Made by a program: the position numbers and the translations under genes. Below are positions 33,577 through 48,500 of a stretch of 64,000 nt of DNA, piece by piece. The DNA comes from Yponomeuta sedellus (lineage: Eukaryota; Arthropoda; Insecta; Lepidoptera; Yponomeutidae). Below the pieces are notes generated by a model, which was given only the letters and a program-made list of their open reading frames with translations, did no database searches and was not told where the DNA came from. The first letter of the stretch is position 1, and every line of letters starts with the position of its first letter. The stretch covers positions 8,360,704-8,424,703 of the forward strand of contig OW203729.1 in the NCBI GenBank assembly GCA_934045075.1, in the 5' to 3' direction.

Positions 33577-36500
33577 CTGAGTAGAAAGGAACAAAGGAAT
33601 GAAGAACTTGCATCTAAATGTTTTGATAGAGTAGGACAGGACACGTTAAACAAATAAAGGTGGTATGTTTTTTTCGGCAGGCTTTTTTAAGGCGGCCATA
33701 ATTCGACCAAATACCCCTATTTGGTCGAATTATGCCCGCCTTAAAAAAGCCTGCAAAAGTATTAACTTAGGGGAAGATACAAAAGTAACCGGAACCGGTG
33801 TGCGTGCATGAAACGAGTAATGAACGTTGACGAAGCGAAGGTGACCTGTCAGGATCGTGGCAAGTGGCAGTCTTTGGTCTCTGCCTACCCCTCTGGGATA
33901 CAGGCGTTAGGTTATGTTTTTCTACGACTAATACTTTTTATAATACTAGTATAACCAGTGGAATGCCAATATAGTAATGTGGTACTAAATCGCGCCATAC
34001 AAATCGTCCTTAGACGTAACTCCCTCACGTAATCTGTGAAACCCTTATCGGTATTTGAGGTATCTAGTAAAAGTATGATTTTGTGCATATACGCTATCGT
34101 AAAAATCCGTTTACAATTCAATGAAAAAACTAAATCTATTAAGTATGTTTTTGAATTAAATTTTTCACACTTTTCTATGATCTCGAAAACCTAAAAAATA
34201 GGCTATATTTGTGGTACAAAAGCAATGCAATGTGGAAGCAAAGCACTCAAATCTAAGTGAGACGCAAGTTGCCCATTATGCCCTCCGAATCCTGCGCAAT
34301 CCTGACATTTGCGACTGCAATTAGATTTAACGTGATTTCCAATGTGAGTTTTTTACATCTTAAAAAATGGTTAAATTTTCCGACGTATTGACTGGACTAG
34401 TAGTTTGAATCGCCATTCACTTGACAAAACTATACTACTGCAACAATAAAATACCTGTTAAGGTCATTCCTTGTCGTAACTCTTGAGGGTTGCTGGCAGA
34501 AATGGAGTACACGGGCTTGCAGTACGAAATCACGTCCGCCTCGTTGGTTCGTTGCTTGAACGCGTTCACCATGAGGTCCAGGTCACAGCGGTCGATCTTT
34601 AATGTCTTGGATAGCTGATCTAGGTTTACAGACGATAACTTCCTCTCAACAAGCTCGGGGAATTCCGGCTTGGACAGATCTTTGATGTCGACGCCTATTT
34701 TTGCGGCGAATCTGAAAAAAAAGAATTTGACATGACGAAGGAAATGATATTTTATCCACCCAAATCACATTCTCATTGAATACTTGGTGAAATAATGTGA
34801 GAGAAAGAAAATATTTGTTCTTCTTTTTACATATTGATTATGTTCGTTACGCACATATGTATTTTTACGGTTTTTTGTTATAAAAAACGCTAATGTTTAA
34901 AAGACTCTAAAAACGCCGACTTAAATAGCCTGTTAATAGAAATAGGAGTGTTGGAATGGTGTTTCCATAAATAAGGCCGTATGTCTTGTCTTTAATTACT
35001 ATATTTCGAATCAAATACAAATTTATCGTTACACTATGTAACTCAACTTACGTAACTTCTTAGATACTTCTTCACTACAGCAGTCATTTAAATTGGTTGT
35101 ATGAACAGTTTCAGTCCGACGCTATTCTATTCTCTATAAATTGCTATTTTCTCAAGAAAATTTTCCATTTGCTCAAGAAAATAGCAATTTCTCTAAGGTT
35201 TATCAGAAAATCTGAAATTTACGACATTCTTCGAACTAACACTGTTGCAGAAGAAAAAAAATTGCATACTGACAGATACAAAAGCGATTATAAATCTATC
35301 CTAATCAGCTGGCGGCGCAACTTATCCAACCAGACTTTGCCAGAAGGCTACTGAGACGTGAGATGATGGACCAGGGGATAAGAAGATTTGGTGTCAAAAG
35401 AAGGATGTTACTTAAAGTAGAATCTGCCACACCCGACCATAAATCAAACACGCATCTGCTGTAGTTGACCAACTTGGCAGAACAAAAGTACACAAAAATA
35501 AATGGGACTCATTCCACATTTAGGAAGACTAAATTATTAGTATAACAATGTTTATACTTACAACTTGGCGACAGCATAGCTCTCGGGGTGTATAATGGTC
35601 GCATCTAGCGGCTCCGAGCCGCCGGTCACCTTGAGGAAACCCGCGCACTGCTGGTAGGTGATCTTGCCGATGCCGGTTACTTTCAGGATGTCCGCTCGGC
35701 ATTTAAGCGGTCCGTGGGCAGAGCGGTAGTCTATCAGCTTCTGAGCGCGACTGTCATTTAGGCCGGATATACGCCTGAAACACACCAAACGGCAGGAATG
35801 TGTAGACGGTAAGGTTTCGAAGCTTTGGATGGTCAAATCACTAAACAAAGGAAGGTTCTTGAGAGATCATGCGCACAATCCAGTATTTTTTTATGAAACC
35901 TTCATTGACTTAGAACATCATCAATCATTAGAAAGACTTGACAGGATAGAATGAAAAGCCGTAGAATAAAAAAACACGGTTAACATGGCCTTTCCGATTA
36001 GAATTAAAACATTTTTTTGTACAACTTCTCCAATGAAGAGTGCGGTTGATATTAGTATGTGGTTAGGTAGATATACACACCTAAGCAACGCACGCGACGC
36101 AGTATTGACGTCAACGCCGACCAGACTCACGATATTCTCCACGACACACTCCAGGGCTGACTCCAGCATCTTTGGCGGGATGTCGTGTTGGTACAGGCCG
36201 ACACCCAGGTTTTTCGGGTCCACCTAAAACGTTCCAATGTCATGCATAGCTTGTTGGGTTTTGGGGGCATGCCAGTGATTAACAGGGGTTGTTAAAACAA
36301 AACTGTTTGCATTTTCAGTGACAGCCAAGAAGCTCTAAAATCCCATGTGGTAGACTCAAAGACCCTAAACAAGCTGGGCTGCGACAACAGGGTGCTGGTC
36401 TGGGTTTCCGGGCACGCGAAACACATTTGCAATGATGCAGCTGATGAGCTGGCAAGAGAGGAATCTGCACAGCCTTTGTTGCGGTCCTGCACCTTGCGTG

Positions 36501-39500
36501 GGACTCTCATTGAGCACCATTAATTGTGCTATCAAAGAAATGCACAAACGCGAGTGGGCAGCCACTGAAGGCCTGTAACATTGGTTATTGGTTAAGAAAT
36601 TGCTGGCTCAGCTAAGTTCACTCTGCGGAGAGGACGACGTCGCGCGAGGACGCTTACTAGTGCTTTGACGGGACAGGTGGAATCAATGCCACACGTACTG
36701 TGCGACTACGATGTCCTTGCAGGATAAAACATGAATCTTCTGGGAATAGCTAACCCTAAGCCTGAAGACTTTAGGCTCCTTTCCCTAAAAGGCGTGACCG
36801 ACCTCGTTGATTAAATCTTCGATTAGGCTTAGGTATAAGTTCGAGAGGCAGACACAACAGATCCCACTGGGTCGAAGTGTCGCCGGCTGTCGAACAGTCG
36901 GCCCCCGCATGACTACTTTTAACAGTTTTAAGATTAGATAACAGGGGTTTGTTTTTCAACCTAGCATCCACCTAAGCCCGTTTCGTAAAGCAAAAATTTC
37001 AAAAAACCACAGAACTAAAGACTGTATCTTAGTAATAAAGAAATCTATGAAAGAAGTCTGAAATAATTTACCTTAATTAGTTCGCCGAGCGGATCCAGGA
37101 CCCTCCGCGCGATGGACAACGCTGAGATCAAGTTGGGGTCCATGTTAGCATGTTCCTGGAAAGGCGCAATGTACTTAAGTATAAAAGAATTATAACCGCA
37201 TGAACTTACTATACTTTTTGCCGAAAGAATTCGACCGATGATTCAATAATGTGTAGTACTTAAGAAAGTTTTAGTTAAAAAATAGTATATAAGTTTGAAT
37301 TGTTCAAGTTTGTTAATTAATTTAAGTTACTTTAAGTTTGAATATTGAAGAAAATTCTATTCACGGTACGGGTGCTGTCTTTTATGTTTCGTTTGTAATT
37401 TTATATCGCTATCATTCGCTCTTCGTATTTAGAATAGATAATGTTTATTTGATACAATATCTTAACATTTTCAGCACCATGTAATTTTTCATTAATTATT
37501 TAATTAAAACACTTTACAAACGCCTTTTAAATAGTCTGTAGTAGAGACTATACAAGGGAAAGACTACGACCATTTTTTACACTGTGTTTAAGGCAATCGT
37601 GTTTTATAAACTGCCTTTGAGATGTGTTTTAGAGGGATTGTGTTTTTATAAATAATACCGTCACAGGAAACTTACGTCCAAAATCACCATTGAGTCTGCA
37701 ATGTCTATTTAACAATTGAAACTATTTACCTCGCGATTACGCAACACAGATGTAGTGTTGATTGAGCAAGAGGCAAATATTTGGTCAGTAATTCGATCAT
37801 CAGCCGCAGACTGATGGAAGAGTTTTGAACAGGCATATCAAGCACTCCAAGGTGCATTTAAATTAATTTATTTAAAAAAAAAAGTTATCTTGTATCTTTT
37901 AAAAACCTATTTAGAGGCTAAAAATTTCACCCATGCCGGGATTCGAACCCGCAACCTCTGGCTATCCGTACCAGCGCTCTACCAATTGAGCCAATGGGCG
38001 ACTCACGACATCAGTGAAATTTCGAACCTCTTTACAATATTCTCTGTATTACGTACAGGCAGCGACATCAGACTTAAGCAAATTGCATTACTTACAGCCC
38101 CGACTACCTACTTTGCAGTTAGGTTTTAATATCGGAACGATATCACTGTACCCACATGATTACACTATTTTTAATGCACTAACCCGTGCTAAGGAACAAA
38201 TTTAAAAACCTATTTAGAGGCTAAAAATTTCACCCATGCCGGGATTCGAACCCGCAACCTCTGGCTATAAATAGCCAGAGGTTATTTAGCCTCTAAATAG
38301 GTTTTTAAATTTGTTCCTTAGCACGGGTTAGTGCATTAAAAATAGTGTAATCATGTGGGTACAGTGATATCGTTCCGATATTAAAACCTAACTGCAAAGT
38401 AGGTAGTCGGGGCTGTAAGTAATGCAATTTGCTTAAGTCTGATGTCGCTGCCTGTACGTAATACAGAGAATATTGTAAAGAGGTTCGAAATTTCACTGAT
38501 GTCGTGAGTCGCCCATTGGCTCAATTGGTAGAGCGCTGGTACGGATAGCCAGAGGTTGCGGGTTCGAATCCCGGCATGGGTGAAATTTTTAGCCTCTAAA
38601 TAGGTTTTTAAATTTGTTCCTTAGCACGGGTTAGTGCATTAAAAATAGTGTTATCTTGTATCTTACTTATCTTACTAACATAGACTAAGCTCGTACTAAC
38701 AACTCTATAAATCTGTTTATCCGAATTAAACGTATAATAAAAAAATATATATTTCCAACGAATGAATTAATGAATGAAATTATTGCCACACACATCACAT
38801 CACACTAATATTATGAAGGCGAAAGTTTGTGAGTGTGTATGTTTGTTACTTCTTCACGTCTAAACGGCTGGAGCGATTTAATAAAATTTGGTATCCCTGA
38901 CACCCTGGATTAACACACAGGCTACGTTTTCCTGTGGGAAAATATCGTTTACTGTTAAACTATTTATTTTTCCTAATAAACCGCGGGGCACAGCTAGTAC
39001 TTACATAATAATTAATGTGTATGTATGCATATCAACCCTTGCATGTCCCGACTGGTAGGGGCATAATGATAATAGTAATTTAAGACAGAGAAATATGCGT
39101 GTGCAATGATACTGTTACAGCGTTTGCTGTTTCTGTTCGATATAGCGCTGCTTTTCGAAAAGCAGCTGACAAACAAAATAAATGCTGAAGAAGAACATTC
39201 TTATATAAAACGAGCTGACCCAGCGTACTTCGTACCGCCTAAAATTCGATTCTTTAATTGTTTCTCTCCGTAAGAACCATCCTCGTAAGTCAGGGAATAT
39301 TCTAAAAAAATAGCGAAATCGGTTCGGCTGCTCTCGAGATTTGCGCTTACCAACACATTCGGCGATACATTTTTATATTATATATATATTGGCCTTTTTG
39401 CATCTACGCAATGAGATGATTTATACAGCGTCCAGTGGTATCTTCACTCACACTAGATGGGTGAAGGGACCACTCCGACGCTCTAGTGCCTGGGACATGT

Positions 39501-42500
39501 TTTTTTATAGATGGTGTAGGCTTGCCCAGCACCTATACCATCCTGACAGCTTAGTCGGCCTAGCCCACAGGAAAGACTAGTCAATACGTGCGGAGCCAAA
39601 CAAGCCGCGGGTTTCCTCACGATGTTTTCCTTCACCGTTAGCGTGTGGTATAGCGACTACAAATTCGCAAATGTACGTAACTTTGAAATTAAACAAAGTC
39701 ATTGGTACATGCCCGCACTCAGGATCGAACCTGAGGCTCTCGCATGCGTTCGTCCATGGTTCTACCTACTGAGCTACCACCGCTTATTAATAATATTATA
39801 ATATTTTTATATTATAGCTGTGCTATACTATAATGTACCTTCTGCGCCTCCTTACTGATGGAGTAGATCGAGGCGCCTTGCTCCGGTACTATAACTACGG
39901 GGATCTTAGTGATGCCATGCGACTTCAGCCACTCCTCAGTCTGTCTGCAAGCGGTCCCGTTGCCAAGCCCGATTAGCTCCACACTGGGAATATGCAAAAA
40001 AGGATTCAATATTCATTTGCATTACACTATGAAAATATGACTAAACATTTCAAGGTATATCAACCCTTGTATGTCCCCACTGCTGGGGCACGGGTCTCTT
40101 TCTGCATCACAGGAAGGTTAGGCCATACTCCACCACGAGGGCCAAGTCCGGGTTGGCGGAGGCTTGTAAGACAGTGGCCTTACTGTCAGAAGTTATCAAA
40201 CCGCCCATAAGGCCTCTGACATGGCTTAACGAATGCCATTACATGACAGCCGGCACCAACAGCTTAACGTGCCTTGCGAAGCACGGAAGCGCTCGGAAAA
40301 AATGCCACTAGCGGTAGGCACGGGACGGTCAACCATCCTGCACCTGACCGCGCCTGTTGTTGCTTAACTCAATTCCAACTTAAATTGATTCCAATTACTC
40401 GGTTCCGCTAGGCCACGAGCGCTTCAACAAGGTATATTTTTGCCTAACATTTTGTAGTTCCACAGCAACTTTCGTAACATTGTTAAGATTTTATTTAAAC
40501 TTTACTAAGTTAGGTAAGATAAGAATATTCTTTATTGTACACTAGAAAAACAACAAATACAAAATAATTGCAAATATACATAGTACAATTGGCGGCCTTA
40601 TTGCTAAAAGCAATTTCTTCTAGACAACCTTACGATGGAAAGTTGCTGAAATTGCTAGGTACTTACAAATTAACTGGAGCGAACTGATACCTGCAATACA
40701 CAGGTATTTTTCCAGCAAATGTATCAAAAGCATGCATTGAAATTGGCTGTACCACCATTGAATTTTAAGGAAGTTACAATACTTAAAACTCAATGGTAAC
40801 ACTAATGTAGTAATGTGTGTGTGTCTCTAAGCCAAAATAAATGATTTATCCATCTACTTGTATGGTAAACTAATGTAACGTCCTAAAATATGAAAACAAG
40901 ATTAAAAATAAGATTCTATGTGTTTTGTGTGAATAAGATTATTGACAAGGAGAATTTGATTACTGTAATTCATTGGCACTGACTCAGGGTAAGTTCAGAC
41001 GAGAGCGGCAATCACGTCACGCAGGACGCTCTTTGTCCTTTTAGTAAAACTTTGCACATCCACCAGGCTTTCTTAATTCTTCAAGTTCCTCTGCGATGTA
41101 GAATTAATTCAAAAAATTATACCATAAATGAGAGCCTTGGGTAACTCAAGAGCCAGATATGAGTGGACAAACAACTCCCTCGCCGTCAAGTGTGTCCCAT
41201 TCATATCCCAGAGATGTCAACTAAATCTGGCTCCCTCACACACTCTGGATTCAATACGGTAGTCATCAGACTGCTTAGTGCGAGTTTGACAGATCCAATC
41301 GAATAACTTTACTACCGCGTTAATTGAGCATTGAGTAGTGAGTATGAGTAAGTTAACCGTTCGAACTGGCAAAACGCTGTCACAGTACAATTCGCACTCG
41401 CTTTTATTCGTGTTTTGGCTGGTAAACGTGTTCACTTCTCAACGTAAACCATTACAACTCGCACTCAGCAATTTTAATTTCCATACTTGTCGCTAGGTGG
41501 CGCTTCCTCGATGCCATAGAAATATGAGTTTACGTTAACGCGATCAAGTAGTTAAAAAACTCGCACTAAGCACTCAGATTACACACAATGCGCGAGAGCG
41601 AGATCAACATGGTCTGACATCTGTTACATTCAGCCGCATTTCTCGTCGTAACCAACGAGCGATGAGAGAAAGTTCACAAAAAAACGTGTGATCTGGATAA
41701 AGTAGGGAATAGATAGACTAGACTGACTCACCAGTCGTGTCTCGTTTCCACACGCACTTAGTTGATTGGACGTGTCGTATGAGCTAGTACACAAGTGGTG
41801 AGCAAGATATGATAGAGATATAGTATGTTTCGGTGAGCAAAGATATGAGATATAACAACTACCTCTAAGGACGCACTTTGCCCAAGTCTAATGAGAGACA
41901 TCTCTAGTGAGGCCCATAGTGAGGGAGTCAACTCTACACATTGTGCTATCATCATCAGCCGGTGTCAGTGCACTGCCGGACACGCCACTGAGCCCGATCT
42001 TCGGCTCATACATTGTGCTATTTCACGCAGTATAATTAAATCTAAACTAGGAACAGACCCCACAGACCACTGCACTGACAAAATCGACGAACGTATTCCT
42101 TCAATTTCAATAAGACCCGAAGCAATTTTTTATACCCGTGTTTCGCGAGCATTTCTTTTAGTTGTTTTGCAGCGGCGTCTCTCTCGTTGAAGAGTTTGAA
42201 GCCTGGGTGTATAGTGCAGCTTTCCAATGGTTTTCCGTCTACGTCAATTATGCCCACCTGAAATAAGGAAAATGGTAAAAAACTGTTCCTACTAACTAAA
42301 AAGAGGAAATTCTGTAAGGAGGAAAAAGATGTGTGCTCCTTTACAACAAATTCGCCTTCGTCTTGGCCAGTAACGATACTGCACCGACGTAATCGAAGGA
42401 AAAGTGTGCTGCGCATTTATTGGCTTGGGCCAAACAGAAACGACCAAAGGCCCAAAAAAGACGCGACGCGTTGTGCAAGGCAAGGACTATCGTCTGCGAC

Positions 42501-45500
42501 TCTTTACAACGCGTCGTCGGCTCTTTTCCGCGGCCTCGCTCCACGTCCTTTCTGTGTGGCCCACGCCTTTGAGGTGCCTTTTTTATCTATAATAATAACG
42601 AGTAGGATTTCCACTGTCAAATATATTTGAGGATTTGTTTACATATAGTACCTTACAACCAGCTCTGAATCCAGGATCCAGGCCGCAAATCCTTCTATTC
42701 TTGATTGGTTCAGTCAGCAAGTATTTTTCCAGATTGGAAGTGAAAGTTTTCACGGCCTCCTTATGTGCCAAAGTAGTGAGGTCGGACCTGACTTGCCTTG
42801 AGAGCCATGGTATGATGTGTCTATTGAAAGCATCAGCCAAACCTTTCTTGATCCAGTCGCTACTCTTCCACAGTGGTAAGCAAAACCTGGGACGAATAAG
42901 TTATTGAGACGCGATAATTATTGAGAAGCTATATGAACGTAAGATACGCCAATGGGGATTTATAAACAAAAAAGTTCACAAATCCCCATCAATGGGGATT
43001 AGTGGAACAACCCAAGTTATTGAGATGCTATACTTATTGAGACACGATACTTATTAAAATACTATAATTATTGAAATACTATTGAGACGCTATAGTAATT
43101 AGGATGCTATAATTATGAATACTATACTTATTAAGATGCTATACATATTCAGACGCTTTACTTACGCATTGAGAAGCTATATTTATTGGGACGCTATATT
43201 TATTAAGACGCTAAACTTATTGACACGCTATACTCTTTGAAATGCTATAATTAGTGAAACACTATACTTATTGATACGCTATTGATATCAACCCTTTGTA
43301 TGCCCCCGTTGCTGGCGCACGGGTCAGGTCATATTTAGACATTTTGAGACTCTTTGAGATGTTTTATTTATTGATACGCTATAGTTATTGAGAATAATAA
43401 TAATAAATAAATATACTTAGAATATTTTCGGGGCTTAATCGCGTAGTAATTTATTGCTATTTTACCTCGACGTTTTGACGACGTTACAGTCATCGTGGTC
43501 ACGAGAAGACTGATGGCTGGCACCCGTTCGCATCTTCGGCTGATGAGGTTTCAGACTACCCTCAATCAGCTATCACAAAGCACTATTAGGGTTGCGACAC
43601 ACTACACTGACAATGTCGGACGATAAGCCATGCGACTTTAACATGAAAATATTCTATGTGTGTACAAGTCGCGAAAGTTTAAAATATGTTAAATAAATAT
43701 TCATGGACATATTACACAGATCTCCTTAGCCCTATACTAAGTACAACTAAATGACTTGTGTTACAGGTGCTAACTTGACGATAGATTTAATACAATAAAT
43801 ACATTGATAACATCCAAGACCCGAGACAAACTAGAAAAGTTCGTTTAGTTAAAAAAAAACCTATTTAGAGGCTAAAAATTCCACCCATGCCGGGATTCGA
43901 ACCCGCGACCTCTGGCTATCCGTGCCAGCGCTCTTTCCAACTGAGCTAATGGGCGTTTTGCTAGTTTGACCCGGCCGGGGATCGAACCCGAGACCTTCGG
44001 TCTTACAGTCAGCGTGCCAGACCGCTGCGCCAGTGAGGCCGTCACTACACTTATTGAGACGCTATACTTATTATTGCGACACTACTTCCCTTGCTTCTCT
44101 CTCGCCGATACATTCTAACAATATTGTAAGAGAAGTAATATAGGTACTTGTGATAAATCAGATGTAACCAAAAGATTAGAGAAGATTAGAGAACCAGAGA
44201 AGCGCTCGTGGCCTAGGCGAACCGAGTGATTGGAATCAATCACTTGGTTAAGCAACAACAGGTGGCATTTTTCCGAGCGCTTCCGTGCTTCGCAAGGCAC
44301 GTTAAGCCGTTGGCGCCGGCTGTCATATAATGGCAGTCGTTAAGCCATGTCAGAGGCCTTATGGGCGGCTTGATAACTTCTGACAGTAAGGCCCGCCACT
44401 GTATTACAATCCTCCACCAACCCGGACTTGGCCCCCGTGGTGGAGTATGGCCTAACCTTCCTGCGATGCAGGAAGAGACCTGTGCACCAGCAGTGGGGAC
44501 ATACAAGGGTTGATAACGAACGAACCAAAAGATTTAAGAATGTATTAAAATACGTGCATTTTTTATGTTTGACCTGCGTTTAGCTTTTTATTCGATGATT
44601 TCGCTTAATCCGAGAGCACTTTTAACCATAACTCAACATAGCGTTAAAAATAAAAAATTAAAATCAAAGGACAAAAGAACTCTTCACTTAGTCTTTTCAA
44701 ATTTGATTTAATTAACAGTGTTTAAATTATTATTATAGGAGTCATGCATTGAACTGGCTTAAATTTCAAACATGTGTGCCATTCTACATTTAATGTTCTA
44801 AGAGGCCTCTTGGCACAAAGTGCTCTTTTCTCACTTTTTGAACTGCACTTCTGGCAAGATAGATAGAGAACACTTTATTGTACATAAAAATGGAAATTAC
44901 ACAGGTATTTCTTAACCTAAGCAAGCTTATTATATCTTCAGGGATCTTATTGTAGAATCGTATACAATGCTCCATATAGGATGTATTATTAACCTTTGCT
45001 ATACCTTGGGAAAGAAAGTTAAGTTTATATCTAGTACTTGCATTGCAAAAATATCAGTAACTTTATAACTGTAGTTAACCAACCAGTTTCAAAGTTTCTG
45101 ATATTTTTTCTGACTAAAGCCAATATGTAATCCTATTATTACCTTTCCATCTTATGTTTAAACCAGTCTGGCACATTGACTTTGATTGACAATATTTTCT
45201 CGTCCTCTCCCCTGTTTAGTGCTAACATTTGATGAGGCTTCACATGCTTGGTAGGGCACTTCCAATCAAAGTATAGTTTGTAAGTCTCAGGATCCGATTT
45301 GGAGTCAACTATTTTGTCAGTTGCAGCTAACTTCTCTTTTGTTTTTAATGAGCTTTTCGTCTGACTGCTCAGGATAGTGAAGTTAGTTTCGGCTTTTCTG
45401 TAAAAAAACATTTGCCCAACTATGTTATCAACAAAATCATCTCTGATTTTAGTGGTGATTTATTAGATTAAATGTTAAGGATGAAACACACCAAAGCGTT

Positions 45501-48500
45501 GGCGAATTATATATATATACGTTCATATAAAAACCACTGCACTCAATTACCAAGAAGTAATACTTTGAACTAGTGAATGAATATATTATCAGTTGTTACA
45601 TGCCAAAGTTAACACCTAGGGCTGTTAACTTATTAGGAAGTAAAGCTATAAAATGTTTGGGACAGGTAATTGATGGCGAGATTTTGTAATACCCTGTATA
45701 GGAATAGATTTTTATACTTACAGAACTCTTATCTGGTCCAAAACTCTGGTGTCTTTGGTGATAATGTCAGCAATGATATGTGTGAGGTGTGCCTCCACTT
45801 TATCAGGTGTTGACAGTTCAGCATTGTCCTTGCGACACAGTGATTCTGGTGAGACATGCTCACCATTCAATGCCTTGATAGCATGTTCTTCAAGGCCCAA
45901 CTTGCGAGCTCTCTCTGCCAGAGACAGGGTATGAGTTTTCAATGGAGCATACTGAAACGGAATATGGGACGGAATATGGGTTAGTTAGTTTGTGCTGGGA
46001 TTTCCGCTCCAAGCCTTATCGGCCATTGCACATAGAAAACGGTGAGGTATGTGAAGACTTCTTAGTTAGTAAGTGGGTTGCTACTATAAATTCAAGAATG
46101 TATGTAAGTTATGAAATAATGTCATTGGTACTGCTGGATTTGAATCCAGAACCTTTCAGATATCAGGCAAACATTCTACTGATGCACTCTCACTGCTTAA
46201 TGGATCAGTTCTATGGTACTCTTTTATATAAATATAGAACAAAACCAGAAATTATGAAAAAAATCTCATTCCCATACTGTTTAACATGCTGCCTTCAATA
46301 CCCAATAGACTGTTGTAGTGTTGTTGACTGTTGTTGCACACACATAGTATTAAAATGGAGGCATACAGAAGACATTTTGATAAAAGATAAGATAAAAAGA
46401 TAAAAGATTTTATTTGTCAAACATGCGTATTAAAAGATGGTACATTTTATGTTGTGTCCTACATGCTTTGCCATTTTAGACATACAATTTTTTTCGGTGA
46501 GAGAGCGCCTTGTAGGAATGGACTTGTCTTATGTTTTCTGAGACACATTATTTACAATAATCTATAAAATTATACATAATCATGTCAAAGAGAATTAAAT
46601 TAGGTAATTAATATTAATTAAGCTAAAATTATCTGTGTTAAAGTCAAATTAGATCGTGAGTCAATGTCTTTCAGTCAAAAATTCTATCACACTATAATAA
46701 CATTTGTCAAGTAAGATGTTTTTCAAGTTATATTTAAACAAATGTATGTCCAGTTCTCTTAGATCTCTAGGTATTTTATTATAAATTGTAGCCCCCATGC
46801 AGAATATACTTTTTTGGAGTAGAGCAGTATTTGCCCTGTGAACACAAACTCTACTCGTATCACGTTGTACTCTGTTACTTACATTGGAAATCGGTTTAAA
46901 AATGTCTGCATTACATTTAACAAATAGTGCTAATTCTAATATGTACAAGGAAGGAAGTGTCAATATATTGTGTTTCTTAAAATATGACTTACAACTATTG
47001 GTTGATTTTAGTCCAAACATGGCTCTTAAGCATCTTTTTTGTGCTTTGAAAGCAGTCTCCTTGTCTGTAGAGTTCCCCCAAAATATTAACCCATAGCGCA
47101 GTATTGAGGAAACAAGGCCATGGTAAGCCGTAACTACAGCTTTGAATTCTATCTATTTACCTAAACAGCTCATGAACCCACAAGGCGTGCCATTAGTGAA
47201 ATAATAGTAAAATTACTTACAACAAGGTCCAACTCAGCAGTTGTACGGGCACTTAGGATGGCTGTCTCAACATCCTTGTTTAGTTTATTGTTCCTTTTCA
47301 GTGTAACCAACACATTCTTGACCTTCTTCTTCAATGTGATCACTGCTTGGTAGCTTTCAAATAGTTCTTGTAATCTGTATAGAAACCGAACATAACATAA
47401 AGATGTCATTGATTTGAAACCAGATTAACATACTTGAGTTTTCGTCAGAGACAACCAACCATCAACCCAAGCTCAGGCTCTACTCAAGTATTCACCACAA
47501 TTAAGCTTGCGAATCAGAGTGAAAACTGCTCGGATTCTTCCGACAAAAATCAGGTAAGTTAATCCAGTTTCGAACCAATACAGTGTAAAAAATTTTTAAT
47601 CAAGTTATTATCAAAAAGTTACATAAAATAAAACACGCACATTGGATAGTGGCCTATCCAACTCATGGCTTAGTCAAACCAAGTGATTGGAATTAATCAA
47701 TTAAGTTAAGCAACAATAGAAGCAGTCAGGTGCAGGATGGGTGACTGTCCAGTAACGGTCGCTAGTGGCATTTTGTCAGAGCGCTTCTGTGTTTCACAAG
47801 GCTTGTTAAGCCGTTGGCACTGGCTGTCATGTAATGGCAGCTGTTAAGCTATGTCAGAAGTCTTATTGGCGGCTTGATAACTTCTGACTGTAAGGCCTGC
47901 CACTGTCTTACAATCCTTCACCAACCTGAATTGGCCTCCATGGTGGAGTATGGCCTAACCTTCATGCGATGCAGCAAAAGGCCCATGACACAGCAATGGG
48001 ACAATGTAAGGGTTGATATCACACATTGGATAGGAAGTACAATACATTAGGCCCAAGATGTTCTACTGATTCCAGTGCAAAAATTAGAGTGGACATCAAA
48101 GACTGGATGCGGTTTTGTTATTTGACTTTAGAATTAACATATAGTGAGCAGAAATAATATTCAAAAAATTATTAAACTTAGTTTTTAAGAATTATCTGTA
48201 TACACGGATGTTAAAATTGCAGTGCTCTCGTAGGGCCCATGTCATAGATATATTATATATATCTACTGTTCCTCTGTTGTACCACATGAAGCAATAGATT
48301 AATTTGATTTGATTTTGATTTATATCACATGGGCAGGATACAGAGCGGGGGAAAGCCATTTGCAAACCAACCACCACATTTGATTTGGTACTTGGTAGAC
48401 ACCACAATATCAGCCATATTGAACAGCCCTACATTATGTGGAATGTTTATTGGTACATATCATAAATCTTACAAATAATATTTTATTTTACAACTATTTA

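Noticed and set aside
42643..42651. Alternative donor for the SRBD1 exon ending at 42652
   Set aside because: Using the downstream GTAAAC would add three residues inside a conserved RNase H-like strand. The GTACTA donor keeps the family spacing, although the alternative cannot be excluded.
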